Positions 9,372 to 19,440 of a stretch of DNA of 64,000 nucleotides are shown here, piece after piece; positions within the stretch are counted from its first letter, which is position 1; every line of letters begins with the position of its first letter. Under the pieces are notes generated by a model that worked only from the letters and a program-made list of their open reading frames with translations, had not been told where the DNA came from and did not search any database. Where the stretch lies: contig OU862919.1 in the NCBI GenBank assembly GCA_917880885.1, forward strand, positions 55,155,058-55,219,057, written 5' to 3'. The position numbers and the translations under genes are program-made. This DNA comes from Limnephilus marmoratus (Eukaryota > Arthropoda > Insecta > Trichoptera > Limnephilidae).

Positions 9372-10974
9372 ATGGCTGGAGATGGTGTGTTGACAGTCGC
9401 GAGCTTGCTTGTAAAATGCCGTCAAAAAGGTAAAGGAAGTGTGCAAAACGCGAAAAAAAACCTAAAAACCAGTGGCCAAGAGTATTCCACACTAAATAAT
9501 AAAGTCATTCCTGCCAAAAAACCACCAAATTCTGAGGTATGTGTATAATAATATTTTTCTGTACATTTTGTTAGTTTTGGTACTGACGCGCTAGTGATGT
9601 GCATGCCTATCGTAATAATAGTATTCATTCATTTTGTAAATATTAATTTCGAATCCAATCATTTTGTAAACAGATAATTCTTTTAATTCCACTGTTTTTC
9701 TTAAGTACTCGTAACTTTTAATTTATTATACCTACTTATTTCATGGAAAATAATAATTAAGTTTTTTGGTGTCATTATGTTTCATAAAGCCGTTTCCAAT
9801 GATATATTGGTCTTTCGTGATGTTGATAACAATAATATTAATAAAAACATGCATTTAATGATATGACCTTCAATCTTTTATTAATCAAAATGTATGATTT
9901 CACAATACATAATGGGGTTGGCCATGCAAAGTTAATTGTAGATGTCGCTGTCGGTGAAGAGTGTCAACCAAATGTCAAATACAAAATTATCTATGCTTTT
10001 TCCATGCATTTTGGTAGTTGTTTACATGTTTGTTGGAGACTTAAACCTCAAAGGTTAGCGAAGCGTTTTTTTTTTAACTTACAGCCTTAATAATGTATAC
10101 ATCGTGTTGAAACAACGCACATAGTCATTTATATGTTTTTAGCCAACAAACAAAAATTAACAATACATCTTGTCGGTTTTCGTACGTTAATATTACGATT
10201 TGACAGTTTATTGAAGACCCTTCGATTATGCGAACCTGGCGGTATAAAAGTGCAGTAGCCAACCCCATTGTTTTGACTGTATCTAGATGTTATTAAATGA
10301 TTGTTTGCTGACACTGTTTTTTTTATTCTAAAAACTGTTTCATGCGTTCACTTTGCTTTCATTTTAATACTTTTTTATGAATATTAATTTAATTTTAATT
10401 TTTTAGTCAATTAATTCAAAAGCATTTCTTGTTATATTAATTCATAATGTTTAATTGTTTTCAGGTGAAGTGCAAATGCAAATACTCGTGTAAAACTTTA
10501 ACTTTTGAACATAAAACTGCTTTGTTCACTGGATTATATTCATTACAAAAGGAAACCTGCCAGGGGACTTATTTAATGGGTCTTATGCAGATCGCGGAAA
10601 TAAGACGACGAAGACATGGACAATACGATGACCCAACGAAAAGTCGAAGGCAGTTTATCGTTTACTATACAGTTCCTGATGGAAAAGGAAATATCGCCAG
10701 TGTTTGTCGAGCTACTTTTGCAGAAATATTTGCATTGACTCCGAAAAAGCTTGAAAAAAAATTGACTGAAAAAAAGAAAAACGGTTTAACTAGCTATACT
10801 GAGAACCGAGAAAATAAACATGTATTTCGAAAATATACGTTACAGAATCGTCAATTAGTCATAAACCATGTCAATTCTTTTCCCAGGGATTTAAGTCATT
10901 ACGGGCGGTCAAGATCACAGAAGGAATATTCAAAAGATATCACTTTTTTGGTTAATTTATTGAAGTTGAATTGA
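9372..10974 (+). CDS. Two-exon transposon gene, DUF7869-like N-terminal part
   Basis: Exon 1 is 9372-9536 (ATG at 9372), the intron 9537-10464 (donor GAG|GTATGT, acceptor TTTTCAG|GTG), and exon 2 10465-10974. The phases agree and give 224 residues. Exon 2 starts with a cysteine cluster (KCKCKYSC), then Q-rich and basic helices, a VCRATFAEIFALTPKKLEKK segment, and INHVNSFPRDLSHYGRS. That last motif resembles the 'HI.SFP..ESHY.R' signature of large insect and cnidarian proteins that I recall as DUF7869-type. Those proteins are longer and continue into an acidic RNase H-like half, which is absent here. The gene lies within the TIR-bounded transposon and keeps its splice sites and frame. It may therefore be a DNA-binding subunit of the transposase or a truncated transposase. 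The family link is from memory. Confidence 0.55.
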
Positions 10975-10984
10975 ATTTTCATTT

Positions 10985-11293
10985 CAATTGAATTGAATTT
11001 TCAATTATGTCTTGTGTTTTTCCCTGCTTGTGAGACACTTTATTACATATAAAATGTTTTTAATGATTGTGTAACAGGTTACATGTTACTATGTCTATTT
11101 TTCTTGAAACTTTTTTAATTAATATTTGTATTTTTTTCTTTGGTAAAGAGGGTACCTATTTGTGAAACACTTTATTGCTTTTTAAAATAATTTGGTAGGT
11201 ATTGTATTATTTTCTTAAACTGTTTATTACAATTTGCATTTTGTTTGGTAGAGCGGTACCTACTTGTGAAACACTGTATTCCTTTTAAAATAT
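10985..11293. repeat. Diverged tandem repeat downstream of the transposon gene
   Basis: Three imperfect units share a TTGTGAAACACTTTATT core (near 11029, 11160 and 11265), each followed by A/T-rich sequence. The two closer units are preceded by GG(G/T)ACCTA. It is likely the 3' flank of the two-exon gene. The LTR element is inserted directly after the third unit. Confidence 0.6.
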
Positions 11294-12091
11294 TGTTATG
11301 ATACGCCAAATAACGGCAGAATTCGAGTCGGTAAGGACGCCGCGACAGTTTCATCAACACCCCACTCCCCCTTGTTTCCTGTTACCCACGTCCGCTCCCC
11401 TCTGCATTCACGCGCGCCCCGCGCCAGTCTAGAATTGCAAGCGGCCTCGGATACACGCGTCTCGCTCCATGACCCGAGCGCGGAGCTCGCGGTTAATTCC
11501 TGTTGACCAATTTGAAAACGCAATAACATCTGCGATGTTAATCAAAGTACGTGCGGGTTTATTTAGCGCTGGTAAACTGCCATGCCTGTGGACTTCGGCC
11601 CTGCCCTAGACTCGTGAAGTGCCCCTGCTGCACCCGGAAGGCGTAGACCCCCGGACCATCATGTAAGCTGCTCCATTATTCCCCTTCTGTTTGTGTCCTG
11701 TTTTAACGATAGAATGTAGACCCTCGCGAAACGACCATCGCTCAGAGAGTTTTCGTTACGAGAGACCACTAGGTATTACCACGATAGCTAGGTTTGTGTA
11801 ATTTGCATTTCTTGTATTGAATTGTACTGTAATAATTATGCACTGTGTTTAGAACTTACAATACATGAATCTATTTAACTCAATCCTGTTGTTATTCTGC
11901 TTCGGCAGGAGCATTTCCTAGAGTGTATTCCCCGAACGACCGTGAGAAAGTATTCCGAAAGCATTCGTGCGACCGACCCCCTGAAATAGAGGGTACCATT
12001 ATCTCCGCTGTGAGCTGGCCGGAGACATTTTGTGGCGTCTCTCCACGCTGCATAACCACGGTGTGCTTAACAACTGGCACCCATCATAACA
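11294..12091 (+). repeat. 5' LTR
   Basis: 798 bp, bounded by TGTTATGAT...ATCATAACA. The first half is GC-rich (about 11370-11500) and the second AT-rich. Small open frames inside it recur in the 3' LTR simply because the LTRs are copies. I did not find a canonical TGG-starting primer-binding site directly after it. The following bases are ACTGACGCCATAAGCG, and a TGGGGCCTCAG lies 16 bases further on. Confidence 0.93.
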
Positions 12092-13446
12092 ACTGACGCC
12101 ATAAGCGTGGGGCCTCAGAATATTTTTTTTCTCTCTTTCACGGTCGCTTCGCGGAGTGCAACTCGTCGAAATTCTCCCTGTACAGGAATTGTTTTGTGAA
12201 CATTAATTATACCTTGTTATTCTACACCCAGTGTACAAGAATTTCTGTGAAAAAACCACAGAAACATATGTGTAAAATCACACCGCATTTGAAAACACGG
12301 CCATCTTGAGGAAGCCACTAGAAGGTCGCCAACATTTAAACCGCGAATCTGACTGCGCATGCGTCATAAAACAACGAGCAGGCAGCAACAAGCTTCCCGC
12401 CAAAAACCCAACGGCAAAATGTTCACGCGGTAAATACCTACTCTCCGGATTGCGCGCGCAAATGCTTTGTCTCGCGCCAAATTCCAACAAAAATCTGTCG
12501 GAACGAAATAACCAACCGTTGCTATGCAGTGTTTATAACCAAATAGCCCTTTATGAATAGACCGAATAGCAACGGGAATTATTATAAATTTGATTCTGGA
12601 ATCCTAGTTATTTTGCGAATTCCTCAAACAAAATTTCGGACTTACGTTTTGTATTATTTCTGCACAATATACCGATTGACCCACTTACGTCTGTTAAATT
12701 AGCAGAACTTATATTACACTAAATGGACAAAATAATGACTTTCTTTCCCCATTCTACATTATAGGTACCGTTTTTTTTCAGCATAAGTGTAAAGTGAATT
12801 GTGTTTCTTCCTTACTTAATGAAAAGTGAAATAATAATAAAACAAATGTTTGATTCCATAAATAAATAAAATAATTTTAATGTGATTGTCGCAACGAATT
12901 CCATACTCAGTTATTTTCATACGGAAGTTGTTCTTATTTTGACAGAAGGTTGCTTTTTGCGAATTTTAGTGCCTTTCTCAGTGCAAAGTAAAGTGAAAAA
13001 TAAAAAAAGCCGTTTTCTAAAGGTCAGTCCTGGCAAAATTTTTTTGAAAATAAATAAATACTTGTGAATTTCACCAGATTTCCAAAAGTGCTTTGTGATA
13101 AATAAAAAAGTGTTTCCCCTAAGGTCAGTCCACGCCAATTTTTTTTCCACCTTGAACATGAATTCTGGTGTCATTTATACCAAATTGCAGTATGAAATAC
13201 AGTCTTCTATAACTATTTTAGAAGTGTCAACCAGTGGTTACCAAGTGAAAAGTGCCTCTCAAAATTAATTTTGCGTCGACTAAAGGAAACCCTAGGCAAA
13301 TTTTTTTTTTTGAATGGACACAATACTTATAAATTTTCGCCTAGTTTTCGAAAAGTGTTTTGTGAAAAGTAAAAATCCTTTCCCCCCAGGGCAATCCCTG
13401 GCCATTTTTTTTTTCCAGAACTCAGGACTTAGAAAATTTTCTTTTC
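12092..13446 (+). promoter_or_regulatory. Retrotransposon leader with repeated modules
   Basis: 1.36 kb between the LTR and gag without a credible gene. From about 12970 to 13440 a module recurs about four times: an AAGTGAAAAGT-type run, then a CCCTRGGCAA-like run (for example GGTCAGTCCTGGCAAAA, GGTCAGTCCACGCCAA, GGCAATCCCTGGCCA), then a poly(T) tract. Such an array just upstream of gag could serve packaging or translation. That is inference. Confidence 0.6.
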
Positions 13447-14601
13447 TTGCCTTTGAACTCCACAATGCAAAACAATCAAGCAATGGCATCATCCAATTTG
13501 GGTATCATTCCCAACGTGCACAACTTATCCAAAACTCACTTACAAGCTGCTCTTAAAGATAGAGGACTCTCGCCATCAAGCAAATCTAAATCTACATTAA
13601 AGGCTTATGCACTTCTATTTAACAAAAAGTACATTAAGAGAATAAACCTCGCCCCCTCAAGCGAAAATAATTCACGCTCGGCTACGCAAGTTTTGGATAA
13701 TCCTGTTCCTAATAAAGAACCTATGCTGCAAGTAATGATAAAACAGGACATCGCACCCACCTTGACACAAGATAAAACTTACGATTTATCCTCTTGGAAA
13801 GTCAAATATAATGGCGTCTCCGATGTACTGGATTTCATCGACCGTATCGAAGAAACGGCTACAATCAAAAATACCCCATTCGAGATTCTACGAAAAAACT
13901 TCATAGAACTCATCTCCCCAGAATTGATACCCTGGCACCGCATCCAAAAAACTAAATGCAAAGATTGGAATAAACTCAGATCTGCCCTAATCTCGAGCTT
14001 CGGAAAAACAGAAGCCCAGCACAGGATCAAATTATCTTTACTATCTATTAAACAGCTGGTAAATGAACCTGTAGCAACATTCATAGAAAGGGCGGAATCC
14101 ATTAACATCAAGCTTTCACATCCCGTTTCGGAAGCTGAACTATTACCAGTCATAACTGATGGCCTTTTAAGCAAATACGAGAACATCATCACCTCGCAGA
14201 AAATTGCATCCCTGGCCCAGTTAAACGAGGTCTGTCTCCTTCTGGAATCATACCAGGATAGGAAGAACATAAAGAATGTGTCTAATAATGTAGTTGTGCC
14301 AAGCCGTTCGTCTGGTTTAAAACCAGAATTCGACAACAAAAAAGTGTGCTCTTTTTGCAAAAAAGTAGGCCATCTGGCCACTACTTGTTTCAAGCAAGCG
14401 AAGTTTCTGGAATCCAAGGAACCCCGAACTTTCAAGAGGCATCACTCTAGAGACCGCTCTCCTCCTCGCGACGAACTGCGCAATATTTTCAAGAAATCAA
14501 GGCATAACATGGAAAGATTACAAAACCCAAGCGATGTCAGACCTCAGGTGGATTTCTCCAAGCCCCCACCAAATTTCTACATGAAGAGGCCAAAAAACTA
14601 A
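13447..14601 (+). CDS. gag: Gag polyprotein of the gypsy element
   Basis: 384 residues from the ATG at 13447; a second in-frame ATG at 13465 (MQNNQ) is an alternative start. A capsid-like helical middle section is followed by one CCHC zinc knuckle at residues 301-314 (CSFCKKVGHLATTC), then a basic, proline-rich tail. That arrangement fits a nucleocapsid that packages the element RNA. The protein forms the cytoplasmic particle in which reverse transcription occurs. The final codons run into A AAA AAC at 14592-14598 directly before the TAA stop, and the pol frame is the -1 frame. A long open frame on the opposite strand (13779-14435) is a shadow. Confidence 0.88.
   Translation: MPLNSTMQNNQAMASSNLGIIPNVHNLSKTHLQAALKDRGLSPSSKSKSTLKAYALLFNKKYIKRINLAPSSENNSRSATQVLDNPVPNKEPMLQVMIKQDIAPTLTQDKTYDLSSWKVKYNGVSDVLDFIDRIEETATIKNTPFEILRKNFIELISPELIPWHRIQKTKCKDWNKLRSALISSFGKTEAQHRIKLSLLSIKQLVNEPVATFIERAESINIKLSHPVSEAELLPVITDGLLSKYENIITSQKIASLAQLNEVCLLLESYQDRKNIKNVSNNVVVPSRSSGLKPEFDNKKVCSFCKKVGHLATTCFKQAKFLESKEPRTFKRHHSRDRSPPRDELRNIFKKSRHNMERLQNPSDVRPQVDFSKPPPNFYMKRPKN
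14592..14598 (+). promoter_or_regulatory. -1 ribosomal frameshift heptamer A AAA AAC
   Basis: In gag phase the codons are AAA AAC TAA, giving the X XXY YYZ pattern of simultaneous-slippage sites. The -1 frame is open from here through the whole of pol. A short stem, CCATTCT (14621-14627) pairing with AGAATGG (14642-14648), lies about 22 nt downstream. This is further than the usual 5-9 nt spacer, so the stimulatory structure is uncertain. Confidence 0.82.
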
Positions 14602-17600
14602 ATAATAACCTCTCAGGCACCCATTCTGAACCAAGGTCTAAAGAATGGACTGATTGGTTAGCACACATTAAGTATTTTAACCAGACCTTAAATGTTTCTT
14701 CGGTTTGTTGCAAACAAGCTAAAGATGGGAGACCCTATGCTTCTTTCTCTGTTAACAATGTGACCTTTTCCGGATTACTCGATAGTGGGGCATCTGTCAG
14801 CTGTCTTGGCAACAATGCTCACCTGCCTTTTGTTAACAGTGATTTTAGAATTTCGCCCCAATCGACACACCTGACGACTGCAGATAATGTTTCTCAGCCG
14901 GTCATCGGTGCCCTTGCCCTGCCAATTAATTGTAACAATAAAATAGTCACAATCAATTTTCTAATAGTGCCCTCTATATCCCAGAATTTCATCCTTGGCG
15001 TTGACTTCTGGAAAGCATTCAATGTTGCTCCCCAAGTATTTAATACCCTTGGCGAAACCTCCACTGCCGCTCAAATTAGTGAGATCCGCACAATAATACC
15101 TCACGAAAATTTAAGCACGGACCAGGCTCTCCAACTAAAGGAAATGGTCAATAAATTCGAATCAATATCTTTCGAAAAATGTGGATTAGGTTTGACAAAT
15201 TTGGTTGAACACCATATCAAAACCAATGGCCCACCCATAAAACAACGTTATTACAACTTAGCCCCCCAAAAACTTAAACTTTTAGAAAACGAACTTGACG
15301 AAATGTTAAAAATGGGTGTGGTGGTTCCCAGCAGAAGTGCATGGACCAACCCAACTCTTTTGGTTTCTAAGAAAGACGGCTCTGCACGTTTCTGTCTCGA
15401 CAGTAGACGTTTAAACTCTTGCACGGAAGCTGATGCGTATCCCTTACCTCACGTTCACGCAACCTTAGACAAGCTGCGTAACGCCAAGTTCATCTCTTCT
15501 GTCGATCTCAGCAAAGCGTTTTGGCAAATACCCTTGGACGCGGAATCGTGCGAAAAAACTGCTTTCGTTGTACCCGGTAGGGGAATGTTCCATTTTAAAA
15601 GACTACCTTTTGGTCTAAAAAACAGCCCCGCCGAGTTACAAAGACTGATGGACAAACTGTTCGGTCCCGAAGTCGATAACAGCCTGTTTTGTTACCTTGA
15701 CGACCTCATCATCGTCAGCGACACCTTTGAAAAACACCTATTAATGCTGGAAAAAGTTTTCCAAAAACTCAAGCTCGCTGGTTTAACCATCAACTTGAAG
15801 AAGTCTGAATTCTGTAAGTCCCGTCTACGTTATTTGGGATTCATTGTCGACGAAAAAGGTCTAAGAACAGACCCCGCTAAGGTGGAAGCCATGGCAAATT
15901 TTCCCCGACCCAAAAACGCGAAGGAAGTCAAAGGTTTCCTTGGACTTGCAGGTTACTACAGGAGATTCATCAAAGACTTTTCCACTATTGCAGCCCCCTT
16001 AAATAAAATTACCGGTACCCGTAAAGGTGTCAGCAATTTCCGATGGTCTGTCGAAACTGAAGAAGCGTTCACAACTTTAAAAAATGCCCTTCAAAAAGCT
16101 CCCGTCCTGAATTGCCCAGATTTTGCACTCCCCTTTACCCTCCACACGGATGCCTCCAATGTAGGAATCGGCGGAGTCCTTACTCAAGAATTCCCAGATG
16201 GCGAACACCCTGTAGCGTATTTTTCCCGTACACTAAACAAACACGAGAAAAACTACGGAATTACCGAAAAAGAGTTATTGGCTGTATTGGATTCTGTTCA
16301 CCATTTCCGCGGTTACATAGACGGTAGCAAATTTACTGTAGTCACAGACCACAGTAGTTTGAAATGGTTGATCTCTTTAAGTAATCCCTCCGGTAGGCTC
16401 GCTCGCTGGTCCTCCCGTTTGTCTCAATACAATTTTGATGTTGTTCACCGTAAAGGCGCGGACAATATTGTTCCCGACGCCCTTTCAAGAATTGAACTAG
16501 CTTCATTAAATGTTGACACAATTGCCCCCCCTCCATCTACAAAAGATGAATGGTACTTGAAAATCTTCGAAGGTTGCAAAAATAACCAACAAAAGTTTCC
16601 TAATTTTATCATAAAAGAAGGACAACTATTCCGTAATTGCAAGGCACCACTATCCATCCTCGAAGATTACTCGTGGAAACTTGTCGTTCCCCTCGAAGGT
16701 AGAGAACAAATAATCATTGACAATCATAGTGCTCCCGACTCCATTCACCCAGGAAATTTCAAGACGTATAAAAAAATCGCCTTGAAGTATTACTGGCCTG
16801 GTCTCTTTAAGCAAATTCGCAATTACATCTCTAAATGTGAAACTTGTAAAGCTTATAAACATAGCACGGCAGCTCCTGCCGGCCTAATGGGTAAGCCCAA
16901 ACGTGCCGACAGACCCCTACAATCATTGTCAATGGACCTCGTCGGACCTTTTCCTCGAAGTTATGCCGGACACATGCACATACTTAGTGTAGTGGATGTT
17001 TTCACTAAATTCTGTTGGATCTTCCCTTTAAAAAGAGCCAACGCATCCGCCATCATCAAACTCCTGGAAAAACACATTTTTATACCTTACGGAACACCCA
17101 GAACCATAATACTTGATAACGGAAAACAATTTATTGCCCAAGAATTCAAAGATTTTCTTGCCAAATACGGAATCAAGGACATTTACTATAATACCTTGTA
17201 TACTCCACAGAATAACACTGTCGAACGTTACAACCAGACAATCAACACAGCTCTAGCTATCCTAGTTGATAAAGATCAACGTACTTGGTGTAAAAACCTA
17301 GATAAAATTCAGGCTGCTATGAACAACACGGTTAACCTGGCCACTGGTTACACACCTTTCTTCTTAAAACACGGTATGGAACAAGTTGTTCACGGTTCTC
17401 TACATAGGGACACTAACTTCCCTACGTCAATTGCCGCCACAAGCAACCCTACCGCGGACTATGCCCATCGCCTGGAAGAATTGTCGGCCATATACAGTGA
17501 AGTCACTGATGCTTTACTCCTGGCTCATCAAAAGAGCGCGGACAGATACAACCTACGTAGGAAACATGTCACCTTCAATACTGGAGACATAGTTTGGAGA

Positions 17601-17819
17601 AAGAACAACACACTTTCCCAAGGAGCCATGTATTTCTCTGCCAAGCTGGCACCACGTTTCGTGAAGGCCAAAGTTCTAAGAAAAATATCAGATCTAGTGT
17701 ACTCCTTGTCCGACTCCTCTGGGAAGCACATTGGTAATTACCATATTAAGGATATTGCAAAGACTGGAAGTGAGGAGTCAAGTAAAACTGCCCCCACTAT
17801 CTCAGCAAACTCAAAATGA
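14598..17819 (+). CDS. pol: Pol polyprotein: protease, RT, RNase H, integrase
   Basis: The frame continues from the gag frameshift site; no AUG is needed, and GTG at 14760 is used below only for numbering. Order: retropepsin with LLDSGAS (residues 6-12); RT with YLDD (312-315); RNase H with HTDAS (D464) and TDHSSLKWL; integrase with its zinc-binding cysteines at 693 and 696; and a DD35E core of D726 (MDLVGPF), D786 (LDNGKQF) and E822 (TVERYN), spacing exactly 35. A C-terminal module resembles GPY/F (KLAPRFVKAKVLRK). It encodes particle maturation, cDNA synthesis and integration. All catalytic residues are present and no stop interrupts it. PR-RT-RH-IN order identifies Ty3/gypsy. Confidence 0.93.
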   Translation, partial: LNNNLSGTHSEPRSKEWTDWLAHIKYFNQTLNVSSVCCKQAKDGRPYASFSVNNVTFSGLLDSGASVSCLGNNAHLPFVNSDFRISPQSTHLTTADNVSQPVIGALALPINCNNKIVTINFLIVPSISQNFILGVDFWKAFNVAPQVFNTLGETSTAAQISEIRTIIPHENLSTDQALQLKEMVNKFESISFEKCGLGLTNLVEHHIKTNGPPIKQRYYNLAPQKLKLLENELDEMLKMGVVVPSRSAWTNPTLLVSKKDGSARFCLDSRRLNSCTEADAYPLPHVHATLDKLRNAKFISSVDLSKAFWQIPLDAESCEKTAFVVPGRGMFHFKRLPFGLKNSPAELQRLMDKLFGPEVDNSLFCYLDDLIIVSDTFEKHLLMLEKVFQKLKLAGLTINLKKSEFCKSRLRYLGFIVDEKGLRTDPAKVEAMANFPRPKNAKEVKGFLGLAGYYRRFIKDFSTIAAPLNKITGTRKGVSNFRWSVETEEAFTTLKNALQKAPVLNCPDFALPFTLHTDASNVGIGGVLTQEFPDGEHPVAYFSRTLNKHEKNYGITEKELLAVLDSVHHFRGYIDGSKFTVVTDHSSLKWLISLSNPSGRLARWSSRLSQYNFDVVHRKGADNIVPDALSRIELASLNVDTIAPPPSTKDEWYLKIFEGCKNNQQKFPNFIIKEGQLFRNCKAPLSILEDYSWKLVVPLEGREQIIIDNHSAPDSIHPGNFKTYKKIALKYYWPGLFKQIRNYISKCETCKAYKHSTAAPAGLMGKPKRADRPLQSLSMDLVGPFPRSYAGHMHILSVVDVFTKFCWIFPLKRANASAIIKLLEKHIFIPYGTPRTIILDNGKQFIAQEFKDFLAKYGIKDIYYNTLYTPQNNTVERYNQTINTALAILVDKDQRTWCKNLDKIQAAMNNTVNLATGYTPFFLKHGMEQVVHGSLHRDTNFPTSIAATSNPTADYAHRLEELSAIYSEVTDALLLAHQKSADRYNLRRKHVTFNTGDIVWRKNNTLSQGAMYFSAKLAPRFVKAKVLRKISDLVYSLSDSSGKHIGNYHIKDIAKTGSEESSKTAPTISANSK

Positions 17820-19265
17820 TCCAGTGTGTATCACCACAACCCTTTGGTAAGCACATCAAGTCTTACAATCACTGGCGTGTAAAGTGTCAATTACATGTCC
17901 ACTCTTTCGTTGATGAAACAAATATTGTTAAAAAAAATCATTTTTGTAAATTTATGTATACTCTACGGCGTAGTTTGCCCCGTTCATGTTGACGGATTAG
18001 CAACCACCGTAATTTTTGTTCCATACGTTTTTTTGTTTTTTTCTTTTTCTCACCTGTTCCAAAATTGATCACTTTAGAGCAGAGACACCCTCGAGTCACA
18101 GTGTTTGGGAAGTCATGAACCCAAATCATTGCCTCTCAACCCCTCACACTACGCAACGTTCATGCCATGGCACGCTTTGCTATGTAATGCAATATTGTAA
18201 TTTTCACCATTTTTGTTTGTTGTTTTTTTCATCATATCGGAAGGAATCTCTTCAAAAAAAAAAAAAATTTTTCTTTTATGTTCTGTAAGTACTGGAGCGT
18301 CGTTCTAAAGTTGGATTTGGTAAACTCCAAAGCGTTAAATCACGACCCAGGACAAGTAAACCATCTTAACAAGCTCCATATTTTACTCATCATGGTAAAA
18401 AATAAGTGGTTACTCACATAATCACATTCCTTGTGTACAGTAGTTTTCAATTTTTCTCAAATGTTAAAAAATTGATGGCGTCCTACCCGAGCTCTTTGCT
18501 AACAAATTGGATTTTGACACGTCCATTTTGAAATCATATGTATATAAATAAAGGAAAAGCCTTTAAATTGGTCTTTCCACCCTTATACAAATCTTCTTGG
18601 GCCCGCTTCAACTAAAGTACGTAAAACCAAATACTCGGTCTTTTGTTGTTATAAGAAGTCCTCGATTTGTCCCTCTTCTCAACATGTATGTCTTGTATTA
18701 CATGCCTCAGCCCTGACGGAAAAGGTTAATAAAACCTAACGACAGCCCTGTTTTCCATACATAAATAACCGCAGTTTAACGTGAATCATCAATGTTTTGT
18801 TTGACAATCGTTTTGTAAACTTAGGCATTCAACTCTTGTTTGCAACCTAAATTGCACATAACCCGGTATGATGTAACTGCACAAAGGGTATGTAAAACCA
18901 CAATTGGTCCCTTTTGTTTGTCCCCACTGAAGTTGCTACAATAGACAGTATGTAAAACCATATAGGTCTGTCTTTGTTTGTCACATGGTGTAAACAGAAA
19001 TGTACTCTGTCATCACCCCGCCTTTGTAACATACGAAGTGACATTAAATTGTTTACCTCCTTGTTATTCTATCGTACGCTCCTGGGCTACGGAGTTAGTT
19101 AATCTAACAAACCTTCATATACTGCGTTAAAACAAGCATTGTTAACGTCTATTGTGTTGTATTTAAACGCAACCCTGTTACATTATAGGAGGGATCCTTA
19201 AAATACCTGCCACTATACGAGAAGTTCGTCATAATCACTTTTGCTCATAGCTAAATGTTATTGAG

Positions 19266-19440
19266 TTGGTCGTGTGACACATTTGTCATGAGTACCGTTT
19301 TGTACATCCTATTTTGGTCGTGTGACACATTCGTCATGAGTACCGTTTTGTACGTTCTATTTTGGTCGTGTGACATATTTGCCATGAGTACCACCCTTTT
19401 GTATAACCTGTTCTGGTCGTGCGTCATTTATTTGCCGTGA
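19266..19440 (+). repeat. 48-bp tandem repeat, nearly four units, open in one frame
   Basis: Units begin TTGGTCGTGTGACACATT at 19266, 19314 and 19362, with a diverged fourth at about 19413 (51-bp step). As 48 is divisible by three, one frame stays open and repeats a 16-residue unit (FWSCDTFVMSTVLYVL). No start context or homology supports a protein. A structural RNA or spacer role is equally possible. Confidence 0.8.

Noticed and set aside
11296..11529. Small frames in the LTR, repeated identically at 21867-22100
   Set aside because: Their duplication is explained by LTR identity, and they cross LTR regulatory sequence. No domain or start context supports them.
13779..14435. 218-codon open frame on the minus strand
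   Set aside because: It is antisense to intact gag with a validated zinc knuckle, and its translation has no recognisable domain.
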